Part shown: one piece after another, positions 20,240 through 29,366 of the stretch
Position numbering within the stretch: position 1 is the stretch's first letter
Layout: the number at the start of each line of letters is the position of its first letter
From: Gaiella sp.
GTDB lineage: Bacteria; Actinomycetota; Thermoleophilia; Gaiellales; Gaiellaceae
Length of the DNA stretch: 64,000 nt
Reading direction: 5' to 3'
Assembly: GCA_027493885.1 (NCBI GenBank)
Contig: JAOSJZ010000001.1
Span: 1,426,001-1,490,000, forward strand
Translations under genes and position numbers: made by a program
Notes under the pieces: generated by a model
Seen by the model: the letters and a program-made list of their open reading frames with translations, nothing else
Told to the model about the DNA's origin: nothing
Databases searched by the model: none

Positions 20240-21451
20240 GTGAGCGCCGCCGAGCTCCACGAGATCGAGCCGTCGGCCGAGGAGACCGCGCACCGCGGCC
20301 TCGTGCCCGTCCCGATCGAGCTCCTCGCGCCCGACGTCGTTCGCGAGACGCTCGCCGCGCTCGGCCGGACCGAGGACGTCCGGCTCTCGCCGAGCGGGAA
20401 ACGCCTGGCGATCGCGTGCTATGCGATCGACCGGGTCGCGGTCGCCGACGTCGCGCTCACGGCAGCGGAGGTGAGGATCGAGCGGATCCACTTCCTCTCC
20501 TCACCGGCACTCGGCGAGCCACACGGCGCCGACTTCATCGACGACGAGACCGTCGTAGTCGTCGGTCGGCGAAGCGGTCTCGGCGTCTTCCACCTGCCGC
20601 CGTCCGACGCCCCGCCGGAGGCGTGGGACACCACACCGGTCGTCGCGATCGAGGCCCGCGAGTGGCTCGAGGCGCCGGGGTCGGTCTTGGCTCGCCGCGT
20701 TGCTGCCGACAGGCACGAGCTGCTCGTCTGCGTCAACTGGGCCCACGAGGTCCGGCGCTACGTCCTCGAGGCCGGCCGCCTCTCCCCGGGCGCGATCGCC
20801 GTTCGCAAGTGGCTCGACGTCCCGGACGGCGTCGCCGTCAGCGGCGACGGCGCCTGGACGGCGGTCTCGAACCACTACACGCACAGCGTCTTCGTCTACG
20901 ACTCGGCCGCGCTCGGAGAGGACGCCGAGCCCGTCGCCGTGCTGCGCGGGGCGACGTATCCCCATGGCGTGCGCTTCGCGGCGGACGACCGTCGGCTGCT
21001 CGTCGCGGACGCGGGCGCACCGTACGTCCACGTGTTCGCAGCGGACGATGCATGGCACGGAGTCTCCTATCCCGCCGCCACGATCCGGGTGATGGACGAC
21101 GAGACCTTCGAGCGCGCCCGGCACAACCCGCAGGAAGGGGGCCCGAAGGGCATCGACGTCGATGCGCGCACGAAACTCCTCCTCGTCACGTCGGAGTCGA
21201 CGCCGTTGGCGTTCTTCGACGTCGCGAAAACCGTCGAGCGTCCCCGCGAGACCGGCTGCGACGCGGCGGCGCTGCTCCGCTTCGAGCTGCAGGCGCTGGC
21301 GGCGCGCGAAGAGTCCACGGCGTCCGCGAAGGCGACCGAGGCAAAGGTTCGGGAGCAGCTCGCCGCGATCGAGCAGTCGCTGACGTGGCGGCTCACCGAG
21401 CCCGCCCGAGGGCTCTACCGCTCGGCGCGCCGGCTCGCGTCACGGGGCTAG
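20240..21451 (+). CDS. Beta-propeller protein with C-terminal coiled coil
   Basis: 403 aa. Repeating four-strand units such as LSPSGKRLAIACY, VSGDGAWTAVSNHYTHSVFVYD and YPHGVRFAADDRRLLVADAGAPYVHVF are typical of WD40-like/lactonase-type seven-bladed propellers. The C-terminal 60 residues form a coiled coil ending SLTWRLTEPARGLYRSARRL, a tail seen on many actinobacterial glycosyltransferase-cluster proteins. No signal peptide. GTG start. The TAG stop shares the palindromic CTAG with the stop of the convergent MFS gene. Confidence 0.65.
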   Translation: MSAAELHEIEPSAEETAHRGLVPVPIELLAPDVVRETLAALGRTEDVRLSPSGKRLAIACYAIDRVAVADVALTAAEVRIERIHFLSSPALGEPHGADFIDDETVVVVGRRSGLGVFHLPPSDAPPEAWDTTPVVAIEAREWLEAPGSVLARRVAADRHELLVCVNWAHEVRRYVLEAGRLSPGAIAVRKWLDVPDGVAVSGDGAWTAVSNHYTHSVFVYDSAALGEDAEPVAVLRGATYPHGVRFAADDRRLLVADAGAPYVHVFAADDAWHGVSYPAATIRVMDDETFERARHNPQEGGPKGIDVDARTKLLLVTSESTPLAFFDVAKTVERPRETGCDAAALLRFELQALAAREESTASAKATEAKVREQLAAIEQSLTWRLTEPARGLYRSARRLASRG

Positions 21452-22788
21452 CCGGGGGCGCGCCCCGGGGCACGAGACGCAGAAGCAGACCAGTCGCGCA
21501 CCCGCCCGGTGGCTCCGGCCATCGCGTCGGGGAGCTCGGCCGCCTCGCCGCCGGGCGGCCCGGCCGTGTCGGCCGGGCTGTGCTGTCGCCGGGAGAGGGC
21601 GAGCGCGGGAACGGCAAGGGCGCTGATCCCGGCGCTGACGAGGTACGAGGGGGCGTAGCCCCACACGTCTGCGGTACGCCCGAGCACCGGCTGAGCCCAG
21701 ACGCCGCCGGCCGAGCTCATCAACGAGTCGAGCGACAGGATCGTCGCCCGCTGCCGCGACGGGATCATCCCGTTCATGTACGCCTGCCGCACCGGTGTCG
21801 CGGCCGAGGACAGCAGGCCCCACGCGACGATCAGCCCGAGCACGGCCCAGAAGCTGTCGACGGTCCCGATCAACCCGAGCGCGAGGGCGCCGAGCAGCGC
21901 GAGCACGATCAGCCCCGAGGTGCGGCGACGGAAGCGCGCGCGTACCCGGGGCGCGACGACGCCGCCGAGGATCTGGGCGCCGGCGACGATCGCGGCCACG
22001 AGACCCGCGATCTGGTAGGCCTCCGGGTCGCCCCAGAGCTCGAGCAGGTACGGCTGGAGCGCGTAGAACGCGTAGATGCCGACACCCCCCACGAGCAGCG
22101 ACTCGACCATGAGCCACTTGACGGCGGGCACGCGCCAGCCGAACTCGACCGAGCCGCCCGCGATCCGTTTCACCTCGGCGCCGAAGCCGGCGGTCCTGTC
22201 GGGTGTGAAGCCGACGTCCTGCATCAGGCGAAACGCGACGAGGAACATCACGATCAGGACGACGGCGCGGAGGACGAAGGGCACGCCGAGGCCCGCCTGC
22301 TCGGCTATGAACCCACCCGCGACCGAGCCGACCAGCATCGCCGTGCCCGTCGCGATCTGTCCGCGCGCGAAAACCGCGTCGAGGTCGCCGGCGAAGCCGG
22401 TCGCGTTCAGCGCGTCGACGAGCCACGCCTCGACCGCCCCGGAGAAGAACGTGAACCCGAGCCCGATCAGGATCGACACGATCGCCCAGGCCGAAAACGG
22501 CGCCTCGAGCCGCCAGAGCAGTACGTAGAGGAGGGTCGACGCGGACAGCGTCAGCGTCCCGAGCAGGTACGACGCGCGGCGCCCGACCGTGTCGGCCACG
22601 ACCCCGGTCGGCACCTCGAACAGCATCATCCCCGCCGTGAAGAACGCATTCGCGGCGAAAGCCTCGAGGTTCGAGAGGCCGGCGTCGAGCAGGAAGATCG
22701 TGTTGATCCCCCAGATCAGGGACGCGGCCAGCGTGTTCCCCAGCACGAGCACGAGGTACGTGCGTTGGACGGAGCGTGGTGTCGACAT
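21448..22788 (-). CDS. MFS transporter
   Basis: 446 aa with about twelve hydrophobic segments. It has the MFS inter-helix 2/3 motif as VPTGVVADTVGRRASYLLG and a central cytoplasmic loop with charged residues. Family pattern resembles drug/unknown-solute exporters; the substrate is unknown. The gene is transcribed divergently from the DUF5666-like secreted protein and converges on the propeller gene. Confidence 0.85.
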   Translation of the reverse strand: MSTPRSVQRTYLVLVLGNTLAASLIWGINTIFLLDAGLSNLEAFAANAFFTAGMMLFEVPTGVVADTVGRRASYLLGTLTLSASTLLYVLLWRLEAPFSAWAIVSILIGLGFTFFSGAVEAWLVDALNATGFAGDLDAVFARGQIATGTAMLVGSVAGGFIAEQAGLGVPFVLRAVVLIVMFLVAFRLMQDVGFTPDRTAGFGAEVKRIAGGSVEFGWRVPAVKWLMVESLLVGGVGIYAFYALQPYLLELWGDPEAYQIAGLVAAIVAGAQILGGVVAPRVRARFRRRTSGLIVLALLGALALGLIGTVDSFWAVLGLIVAWGLLSSAATPVRQAYMNGMIPSRQRATILSLDSLMSSAGGVWAQPVLGRTADVWGYAPSYLVSAGISALAVPALALSRRQHSPADTAGPPGGEAAELPDAMAGATGRVRDWSASASRAPGRAPG

Positions 22789-22998
22789 CGGTTCGAGTCA
22801 CGCTACGCGCCCCCCTCACCCTGCGCGGTGCGGGGAACCGGAATGCCGGACGCGCGGCACGCACCCGCCGAGGTGCGGCGAGCCGAAGCCGCGCAGTCCC
22901 TCGTTCGAGGGTTCCGTAGTCGGGGGTACACGTCCTCTCCCGGACGCATCATCATGCGGGAGGGAACGTCAGCTGACGGCGAACAGGAGAGAGTTCAG

Positions 22999-23427
22999 AT
23001 GAAGCTCAGGCTGTTGCTCGTTGCACTCTGTGCGGTCGCCCTTGGCGTGTCGGGCGCAGTCGCCGCTCCTCCACCTGGGAAGGGCAAGCCGGATACGGCC
23101 GGGAAGCCCGCGCCCACGGGGCCGGCGTGCCGGCCGAAGGTCACGGTCGTGCTCAAGGGGACGCTCACGAGCGCCGGTGTGGCATCGCTCGGCGTGGACG
23201 TAACGCGTGGCAACCGGTGGGCACGGGCCTACGTCAGCCTCGGCACCGCGACGGTGGCCGTCAGCGACACGACGAAGGTTCGCCGGAACGGCAAGAAGCT
23301 GCTCGCCGACCTCGCCGTCGGTGACCGCGTGCTCGTCCAGGCGCGCGCCTGCAAGGCCGACCTGCTCGCAGCAAGCCCGCCGGGCCTGATCGCAGTGCGG
23401 GTCGTGGCGCACCCGGCTAAGGCCTAG
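22999..23427 (+). CDS. Secreted DUF5666-like protein
   Basis: 142 aa with a clear signal peptide (MKLRLLLVALCAVALGVSGAVAA), a Pro/Lys linker and one beta-rich domain: VTVVLKGTLTSAG, VAVSDTTKVRRNGKKLLADLAVGDRVLVQARAC. This strand pattern with a T-x-V and a D-L-x-V-G-D-x-V resembles DUF5666-type OB-like domains. ATG with GGAGAG Shine-Dalgarno. Role unknown. The gene is followed by a duplicated tail fragment of the next gene. Confidence 0.7.
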   Translation: MKLRLLLVALCAVALGVSGAVAAPPPGKGKPDTAGKPAPTGPACRPKVTVVLKGTLTSAGVASLGVDVTRGNRWARAYVSLGTATVAVSDTTKVRRNGKKLLADLAVGDRVLVQARACKADLLAASPPGLIAVRVVAHPAKA

Positions 23428-23467
23428 CGGGCCGGCCCTCACGACCAGCCGTGGAGCCGGCACGAGC

Positions 23468-23578
23468 ACCGCACGGGTGCCGATGTCGGGACTGAGCGGA
23501 CGGCTCACCGTGACCGCGACCCTGGCGCAGGCCGGGAGCGGGAACGTCATGGTGACCAAGAAGTCACGCCGCTTCTGA
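23468..23578 (+). pseudogene. Duplicated 3' end of the secreted protein gene at 23786
   Basis: Bases 23468-23548 are identical to 24644-24724 (81 bp), and similarity continues to the stop codon, giving GNVMVTKKSRRF against GNVVLTKKSRRC. Only about 36 codons are present with no start and no upstream homology. It is the remnant of a paralogue whose front was deleted, or a partial duplication. Confidence 0.85.
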
Positions 23579-23587
23579 GCAAGAGGC

Positions 23588-23606
23588 TGCCGGGACGAAG
23601 CCGGCA
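23588..23606 (+). terminator. Hairpin after the duplicated fragment
   Basis: Perfect 6-bp stem TGCCGG/CCGGCA with a 7-nt loop, 9 nt after the fragment stop. No U-tract. It could end transcription from the DUF5666-like gene. The rest of 23428-23785 contains no gene other than the fragment. Confidence 0.4.
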
Positions 23607-23785
23607 ACCGCAGCTTGACTCGGTCCGATCATTCGTGCAAGTCTGTGTCGCAACCGAGGGCCTCCAGGATGGGGAGGGACGGCCGGATGGGCCGTCGCGG
23701 CGCGGCTGAGCACCCCGCAACCCGCTGTAAACCTCGGGGCGGCCTACTTTCGTCGGGCCACGCTGCCCCCGCCAAGGAGGATCAG

Positions 23786-24754
23786 ATGACCGCACGCGGG
23801 ATCGCGTTCGCTTCGTCCTTCGGCCTTGTGCTCGCAGTCGCGATGGTCGCAGCGCTCCTACCGCTGCCAGCCGGGAATGCGGCCACGACGGTGCTTCCGA
23901 GCGGAAACCTCGTGAAGAACCCGGGAGCCGAGACGCCGGCCGGCGCGCCAGTCCAGTCCAACCCGCCCGTGTTTCCGGCGCTGTGGCAGTCGGAGGAGGG
24001 CCTGATGGCGCAGGGACAGCCGGGCAAGCCCGCCCAATCACTTCGGTACGGACCGCACCAGTTCGTGCTGACGCCGGCGCTGTCCGCGGCGATCGGGGGC
24101 GGCAGGACCTTCTTCTCCGGCGGGTACGCGGGTCACATCTCCAGCGCATTCCAGACAATCGACGTCAGCGGAGCGGCCGCCGACTTCGGCGCAGGCGACG
24201 TGAAGGCATGCTTCTCCGCGTATCTCGGCGGCGGGCTGGAAGGAGCCGCCGCACAGAACCCCACGGCACGGGCCGACCTCCAGTTCCTCGCCGAGGACGG
24301 ATCCGCCCTCGGGCAGTTGGGTCTCGGGCCCGTGACGAAGGGACATCGCAAGAACGCAGCGACGCTGCTCTGGCGGGCTTCCGAGCGGGCGGTGCCGGAG
24401 CAGACGCGGCAGCTGAGGGTCTCTCTGACGTTCACTGGCTTCTTCGCCAGCGGCGCCTTCGCCGACAACGTCTCGGTCGCACTCACCAAGGGCCGCTGCA
24501 TTCCGCAGCTGGCGGTTCGCTGCCAGCGGGGCGCGCTCGTCGCGACGGTGAGCCCATCCGACGGCCTGCGGACGCAGCGCGTGCGCTTCCAGGTTCGGGG
24601 CGCTAAGGGTCAGAAGCTCGCCAACGACGCGCGCGCGCCCTATACCGCACGGGTGCCGATGTCGGGACTGAGCGGACGGCTCACCGTGACCGCGACCCTG
24701 GCGCAGGCCGGGAGCGGGAACGTCGTCCTGACGAAGAAATCGCGCCGCTGTTGA
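23786..24754 (+). CDS. Secreted protein with N-terminal jelly-roll-like domain
   Basis: 322 aa. Signal peptide to about residue 32, then NLVKNPGAETPAG, a hallmark opening of galactose-binding/carbohydrate-binding-like jelly rolls, then a beta-rich region (FQTIDVSGAAADFGAGDVKACFSAYLGG). A C-terminal Ig-like strand pattern (VRFQVRGAKGQKLANDARAPYTARVPMSG) ends KKSRRC. Three cysteines could form disulphides. ATG preceded by AAGGAGG. It may bind or decorate the envelope; no catalytic motif seen. Its last 110 bases are duplicated upstream. Confidence 0.7.
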   Translation: MTARGIAFASSFGLVLAVAMVAALLPLPAGNAATTVLPSGNLVKNPGAETPAGAPVQSNPPVFPALWQSEEGLMAQGQPGKPAQSLRYGPHQFVLTPALSAAIGGGRTFFSGGYAGHISSAFQTIDVSGAAADFGAGDVKACFSAYLGGGLEGAAAQNPTARADLQFLAEDGSALGQLGLGPVTKGHRKNAATLLWRASERAVPEQTRQLRVSLTFTGFFASGAFADNVSVALTKGRCIPQLAVRCQRGALVATVSPSDGLRTQRVRFQVRGAKGQKLANDARAPYTARVPMSGLSGRLTVTATLAQAGSGNVVLTKKSRRC

Positions 24755-25644
24755 GGTCGGCAGCGGTATTCGTGACGGTCCTCGCCGCCGCCATGGCCCT
24801 GTCAGGCTGCGGTGGCGGCGGGGGCGCGGAAGCCGGGGACGGGACGCTCACCGTCGATACCGGGAGCGAGCCGACGGGCACACGGAGCGAGCCGGCGACG
24901 CTCGATCCCGCCGCCGTCCCGGCTCCCGGCGAGGCACGTGTCGAGGTGGACGGACAGGTCCACGTCCTGCGCGCGAGCGGGTCGGGCAACTTCACGTGCG
25001 TTGTCGCCGACGACGACATCCGGATCAACTTTCAGCAGACGGCCGGAGGCGATCTCTCGTTCCAGGCAAGCGTGCTGGACGGCGAGTGGCTCGGCAACGT
25101 CACTTTCGCGCCGACCGGGCTCGACAACTACGGGGGCTCGCTCTCGCGAAGCGGACCGGGGCTCGTGATCGGGACGAATGCGATGTCGTACACCGGAACC
25201 CTCACCTACCGGTCGCCCTCGGACCCGACGAACACCCGTGATGTCGGGGCGAGGATCGCCGTGAACTGCGAGACGTCCGGCCCGGACGGAGCCGGCGAGG
25301 CGACGGCCGGGCTCGACGGTACGACCCTGGCCTTCCCGGCGAGCGGCGCGCAGAGCTACGAGTGCGAGATCGCCCCGACGAGCGTCCGGGTGCTCGTCAA
25401 CCGCCTCGCGCTCGAGGAGAAGCAGATCCAGATCGACGCTACGCAGACGTCCGGTGAGTGGCTCGGAAACGTCTACGTGATCTCCGGAACCGACCGGTAC
25501 AACGGAATCATCCCCGCAGACGGGACGGGACTCGACATCATCGGCAACGCGTTGACATTCACCGGCACGTTTACGCACACGTCCGAGACCGATCCCTCCG
25601 TCGAGCGCGAGCTCTCCGGGAGCGCCTCCGTGACGTGCCCTTGA
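24751..25644 (+). CDS. Lipoprotein with two tandem homologous domains
   Basis: 297 aa. Signal peptide ending in the lipobox LSGC, then a Gly/Asp linker and two copies of one about 100-residue beta domain. Matching segments are LDGEWLGNVTFAPTGLDNYGG and TSGEWLGNVYVISGTDRYNG, followed by GTNAMSYTGTLTY and IGNALTFTGTFTH. Each copy has a pair of cysteines. The pattern recalls actinobacterial cell-surface antigens of the MPT63/LpqH kind, but the family is not certain. The start is TTG overlapping the previous stop (TTGA); a GTG at 24771 is an alternative and keeps the lipobox. Confidence 0.7.
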   Translation: MRSAAVFVTVLAAAMALSGCGGGGGAEAGDGTLTVDTGSEPTGTRSEPATLDPAAVPAPGEARVEVDGQVHVLRASGSGNFTCVVADDDIRINFQQTAGGDLSFQASVLDGEWLGNVTFAPTGLDNYGGSLSRSGPGLVIGTNAMSYTGTLTYRSPSDPTNTRDVGARIAVNCETSGPDGAGEATAGLDGTTLAFPASGAQSYECEIAPTSVRVLVNRLALEEKQIQIDATQTSGEWLGNVYVISGTDRYNGIIPADGTGLDIIGNALTFTGTFTHTSETDPSVERELSGSASVTCP

Positions 25645-25661
25645 GCCGACGCCGCCGAAGA

Positions 25662-25734
25662 TGCGCCCGGGAGGATTCGAACCTCCGACCCGCGGATTAG
25701 AAGTCCGCCGCTCTGTCCCCTGAGCTACGGGCGC
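25662..25734 (-). tRNA. tRNA-Arg (anticodon TCT)
   Basis: 73 nt; acceptor GCGCCCG/CGGGCGC, discriminator A, anticodon loop CTTCTAA, T-arm GGAGG-TTCGAAT-CCTCC. CCA not encoded. Its 5' ten bases overlap the stop region of the MFS gene upstream. Confidence 0.95.
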
Positions 25735-26968
25735 TCGGGAAGCAGGGTAGACGGTTCGGCGGCCTTCGCAGGGGAGGGCGGCCGCAGCGTCCCGCGCCGC
25801 GCCCAGCCCAGAAGCGCCCCGGCGAAAGTGACGGCCGCCCCGGCGGCGAACGCCGCGCGCACGCCCCGCTCGTCGACGAGCAGCCCGGACACGGCGGAGC
25901 CGTCGCGATTCCGATCGAGACGGCCGTGCCGAACCACGCGAACGCCTCGGCCGCCGTCCCCGGCCGCGCGGAGCGGTCGATGAGCGAGTAGAGCGCCCCG
26001 ATCGTGGGGGCGATCGGAAGCCCCGCGACGAACGCGAGCAGGCAGAGCGTCGGGATCGAGACGGCGAGCTGCAGGCCGAGCAGCGCCGCGGCGAGCACGA
26101 CCGAGCCGGCGACGAAGCGGCGTAACACCGAAGGCGGCGGGCGCATCCCGGCAAGAAGCCCGCCGACGAGGCTGCCGCCCGAGAGGGAGGCGAGCGCGAC
26201 CCCGCCGAGCTCCCGCGCGCCGTGATCCTCCGCGAAGGCCGGCATCGCGAGCTCCACCGCGCCCAAGCCGACGCCGACCGTGGCCGCGTAGAGGACGACC
26301 GTCCGCACGCCGGGCGAGCCGAGCGCGCCGAGGAGGCCGGCGGCGCCGCTGCGCGAGGGCGGTGTCTCGCGTACCGGCGGGAGTCGCGAGGTCGCGGTCG
26401 CGCCGACGAGGCTCGCGACCGCGGCGCCGGCAAGTCCCGCGGGAGGGCTCACGACTGCGAGTGCTGCGGCGAGCAAGGGCCCCCCGACGAAGAAGACCTC
26501 CTGCAGCGCCGCCTCGAGGGCATACGCCGTCGACCGCAGCTCGCCCGGAGCGAGGCGCGGCCAGACGACGCGCACCGTCGAGGAGAGGGGAGGCAGCGCC
26601 ACCCCGGCGAGGGCGGCCGCAGCGGCGATCGCGACGATTCCGGCGTCGAGCACGGCGAGCACGACGACGGCTCCGGTGAGCACGGCGTACAGCACGGCGC
26701 GGACGCGGAGCACGGACGCCGGCCCCCTGCGGTCGACCTGCCGGCCCGCGATCGGCGCACCGACCCCCACCGCGACGGCGTAGACCGCGACGACGACGCC
26801 GGCTGCCCCGTAGCTCCTGCCTTCGCCGCGGAGGAGGAAGAGCAGCGAGAGCGGTGCCATCCCGAGCGGCAGCCGGCCGAGAAGCGACCAGGCGAGCATC
26901 GAGCGCGCGTACGGCAGGCCGAGAAGGGCGCGATAGTGGTGCGTACCGGTCTCGACGGGGCCGCTCAC
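25725..26968 (-). CDS. MFS transporter (frameshifted near its 3' end)
   Basis: About 414 aa, twelve predicted hydrophobic segments. The family motif region reads VGAPIAGRQVDRRGPASVLRVRA after helix 2. After FAWFGTAVSIGIAT the frame shifts, and the last helix (SAVSGLLVDERGVRAAFAAGAAV) continues in another frame. One extra G near 25899 gives IATGSAVSGLL, the expected family sequence. GTG start overlaps the phoD stop (GTGA). The coding sequence ends inside the tRNA-Arg gene. Substrate unknown. Confidence 0.82.
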
Positions 26969-28482
26969 GTCGCCCGGAGGACGAGCGGCGCGCACGGGAC
27001 GCCCGTCGCGTCGAGCACGGCCCTGCCGGTCGCCGTCCGCGGCTGCACGGTCAGGGTGGTCGGCGTGACGGTCACCTGCGCGTACCCGTAGGCGTCCGTC
27101 TGCGCGCAGCGAAGCCCGAGGCCGCGGGGCGGCGCGGGCCTGAGGAACGCGCCCGTGACGACAGCGCCGGACCCCGGCGCGCCGAGGAAGGAGTCGATCT
27201 CCTTCGCGTACGTGTTGGTCGCGACCGGCCCCGTGACGACCTCCCAGATGCCCGTCCCGACCGGTCCGCCCGGCGCGAACGTGTCGGTGCGGATCTCGCC
27301 GATCACGTGGGCGTGCATGTCGGTCGTGAGGACGACGACGTTCCGCACCGAGCGGAGCACGTCGAGCACGCGCGCCCGCTCGGCCGCGTAGCCCTCCCAG
27401 CGGTCGTACGGAAGTGCGTAGAGCTGCAGCAGGGGCTCGGGGTTGAGGACGACCTTGAACGTCGCCGTCGATGCGCGGATCGCCTTCGTGAACGCGGCGA
27501 GTTGGGCCGCGCCGAGGAGCGTCCGCTGCGGCGAGGCGAGCGCGTCGAGGCACGCCTGCGGCACGGGCTGCGCCAGCGCCGGCGCGAGCGCGGCGAACGC
27601 CTGGCGGACAGCGGCGGGCGCTGTCGGCGCGATATCGCCGCCGCAGGCCGCGGTCGCCTTCGCGCTCCGGAAGCTGCGCCCGTCGAGGAGGAAGAGCTCG
27701 AGGTTCTTCCCCCAGCGAAACGTGCGGTAGCCGCCGGTTCGCCCGGAGTACGACGCGGGCGTGTAGTCGAGGAATGCCTTCACGCCGGCGCGGTAGATCG
27801 CGGCGCCGTGCTCGGCGCGGGAGAAGTCGTTGACGAACTCGTGGTCGTCCCACCCGCTGTAGAGACCCGTGGAGGAACGCAGGCGCCGGAGCGGCTCGAG
27901 CCCGAGCCCGAGCCGGTACTTCGCCCACTTCTGCGCCACGGTCCGCGCGACGGGCGTGCCACCGACACCCGAGTCCGAGTAGATCGTGTCGCCGAGGTTG
28001 ACGGCGAAGTCGTTGCGGGCGCGCGCCATCGCACCGTAGGTCTCGAACCCGTTGAAGCCCGGCTTGCCGTTCGGTCCCGGGGTGGCGTCGGCGTCGCCGG
28101 AGACGGCGAACCGGACACGGGCCGCCGCGCCCGGCGCCGGCGCCGTCTCGAAGCGGCCGACCCGGCTCCTCGCCGCTCCCTGCGCGAACGAGTAGCGGTA
28201 GCTCGCGCCCGGCCGCAGGCCGCTCACGCTGCGCTGCACGGTGAGGTCGCTCGCGCGCCTCGCGGTGAGCACGAAGGTGCGGGTCGCGCCTGCTCCGGTG
28301 ACCGTCAGCATCACCTTCCCGGCGCGCGGCGCGCGCGTCCACAGCTTCGCCGAGGTCGGCGTCATCTCGCCGGCGGCGACGCCGTCCGAGAAGCCCGATG
28401 GAGACGCCGCCGCGAGCGCCGCGGCGGCCGTCGTCGCGGCGCCGAGGACGGCGGCACACGCGACCAGGGCGCGGGCAGGCAT
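26965..28482 (-). CDS. PhoD-type alkaline phosphatase/phosphodiesterase
   Basis: 505 aa secreted metallophosphatase. N-terminal signal peptide, Fn3-like N domain (GVAAGEMTPTSAKLWTRAP) and a PhoD catalytic domain with FAVSGDADA, NLGDTIYSDSG, GLYSGWDDHEFVND and TTDMHAHV, the ordered metal ligands. It would release phosphate from organic phosphoesters outside the membrane. The first motif reads SGDAD rather than the commoner A-S-C-x-D, as in some actinobacterial relatives. It overlaps the downstream MFS gene by 4 nt and starts 4 nt after the CtaG-like gene. Confidence 0.85.
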   Translation of the reverse strand: MPARALVACAAVLGAATTAAAALAAASPSGFSDGVAAGEMTPTSAKLWTRAPRAGKVMLTVTGAGATRTFVLTARRASDLTVQRSVSGLRPGASYRYSFAQGAARSRVGRFETAPAPGAAARVRFAVSGDADATPGPNGKPGFNGFETYGAMARARNDFAVNLGDTIYSDSGVGGTPVARTVAQKWAKYRLGLGLEPLRRLRSSTGLYSGWDDHEFVNDFSRAEHGAAIYRAGVKAFLDYTPASYSGRTGGYRTFRWGKNLELFLLDGRSFRSAKATAACGGDIAPTAPAAVRQAFAALAPALAQPVPQACLDALASPQRTLLGAAQLAAFTKAIRASTATFKVVLNPEPLLQLYALPYDRWEGYAAERARVLDVLRSVRNVVVLTTDMHAHVIGEIRTDTFAPGGPVGTGIWEVVTGPVATNTYAKEIDSFLGAPGSGAVVTGAFLRPAPPRGLGLRCAQTDAYGYAQVTVTPTTLTVQPRTATGRAVLDATGVPCAPLVLRAT

Positions 28483-28486
28483 CGCG

Positions 28487-29233
28487 TCAGGCTACTTCCT
28501 CGAGGCGTTCCTGCTCGGCGAGGAAGCGCGCGAACCAGTACGCGAACACGGCGAAGAAGACGAGCGACTGCTCGCCGGCCATGGTCATCCCGCCGAGTTG
28601 CTGGTCCTCGAGCCGCGAGAGCCCCCACACCCGCTCCGGCGCCTCGGCGTAGAAGTCGTACAGGGGTCGCGGGACGAGAGCGAGCACGAGCCCGAGCGGC
28701 GCCGAGAAGACGAACGCCGCGAACGCGTACCCGGCCCGCGCCACCGAGGAGAGCCGGTGCGGGGCGTCCTGCCACACGCACCACCAGAAGAGGACGCCCG
28801 AGGCGACGTAGGTCGCGTGCTCGAGCGCGAGGAGGCTCTCCGGGCGGCGAAGGGCGGCGTCGTAGAGCGCCGGTACGTGCCACAGGGCGTACGTCCCCAC
28901 CCACACGGGCAGCGCGACGAATGGATGCGTGAGCGCGCGGGCGACGCGCGGCCGTGCCATCGGCTCGGCGAGTCGCGGTGGAATGCCGAGCACGAGCAGG
29001 AGCGGCGCCCATTCGGCGAGGACGACGTTCTGCAGCAGGTGCGCCCAGACGAGGTACTCGCGCGCGAGCGTGTCGAGCGGCGTGACGAGGGCCGCCGCGA
29101 GGAGCGCGCAGCCGGCGAGGAACGACGTCGTGCGCAGCGCATGCCGGTCGCCGCGGGTGGCGACCAGGTAGAGCACCGCGAGCGTGACGGCGACGAACGC
29201 TTCTGCGTTCCAGGACCATGCGCCGGGGACCAC
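28487..29233 (-). CDS. CtaG-type (caa3) cytochrome c oxidase assembly protein
   Basis: 248 aa, seven hydrophobic segments. Conserved family pieces are SPLDT-like TPLDTLAREYLVWAHLLQNVVLAEWAPLLLVLG, HVPALYDAAL, HATYVASGVLFWW and DQQLGGMTMAGEQSLVF. His and Met residues sit in the membrane region, as expected of proteins that handle copper for heme-copper oxidases. First gene of the unit ctaG-phoD-MFS. Confidence 0.8.
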   Translation of the reverse strand: MVPGAWSWNAEAFVAVTLAVLYLVATRGDRHALRTTSFLAGCALLAAALVTPLDTLAREYLVWAHLLQNVVLAEWAPLLLVLGIPPRLAEPMARPRVARALTHPFVALPVWVGTYALWHVPALYDAALRRPESLLALEHATYVASGVLFWWCVWQDAPHRLSSVARAGYAFAAFVFSAPLGLVLALVPRPLYDFYAEAPERVWGLSRLEDQQLGGMTMAGEQSLVFFAVFAYWFARFLAEQERLEEVA

Positions 29234-29256
29234 GGCGCTACGCTAGTTCTCGATAC

Positions 29257-29327
29257 GCGGCGTTGGTGTAGTGGTAGCACCGGACCCTTCCAAGGTTCAG
29301 GCGCCGGTTCGAGCCCGGCACGCCGCT
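29257..29327 (+). tRNA. tRNA-Gly (anticodon TCC)
   Basis: 71 nt; acceptor GCGGCGT/ACGCCGC, discriminator T, anticodon loop CTTCCAA, T-arm with CCGGTTCGAGCCCGG. CCA not encoded. The only plus-strand tRNA of the window. Confidence 0.94.
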
Positions 29328-29366
29328 TTCTTCTTTCCGTCCGGCCGACGAGCTACGTTATCAATC

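Noticed and set aside
22789-22998. Riboswitch in the divergent MFS/DUF5666 gap
   Set aside because: Small hairpins are present, but I could not match any known riboswitch core.
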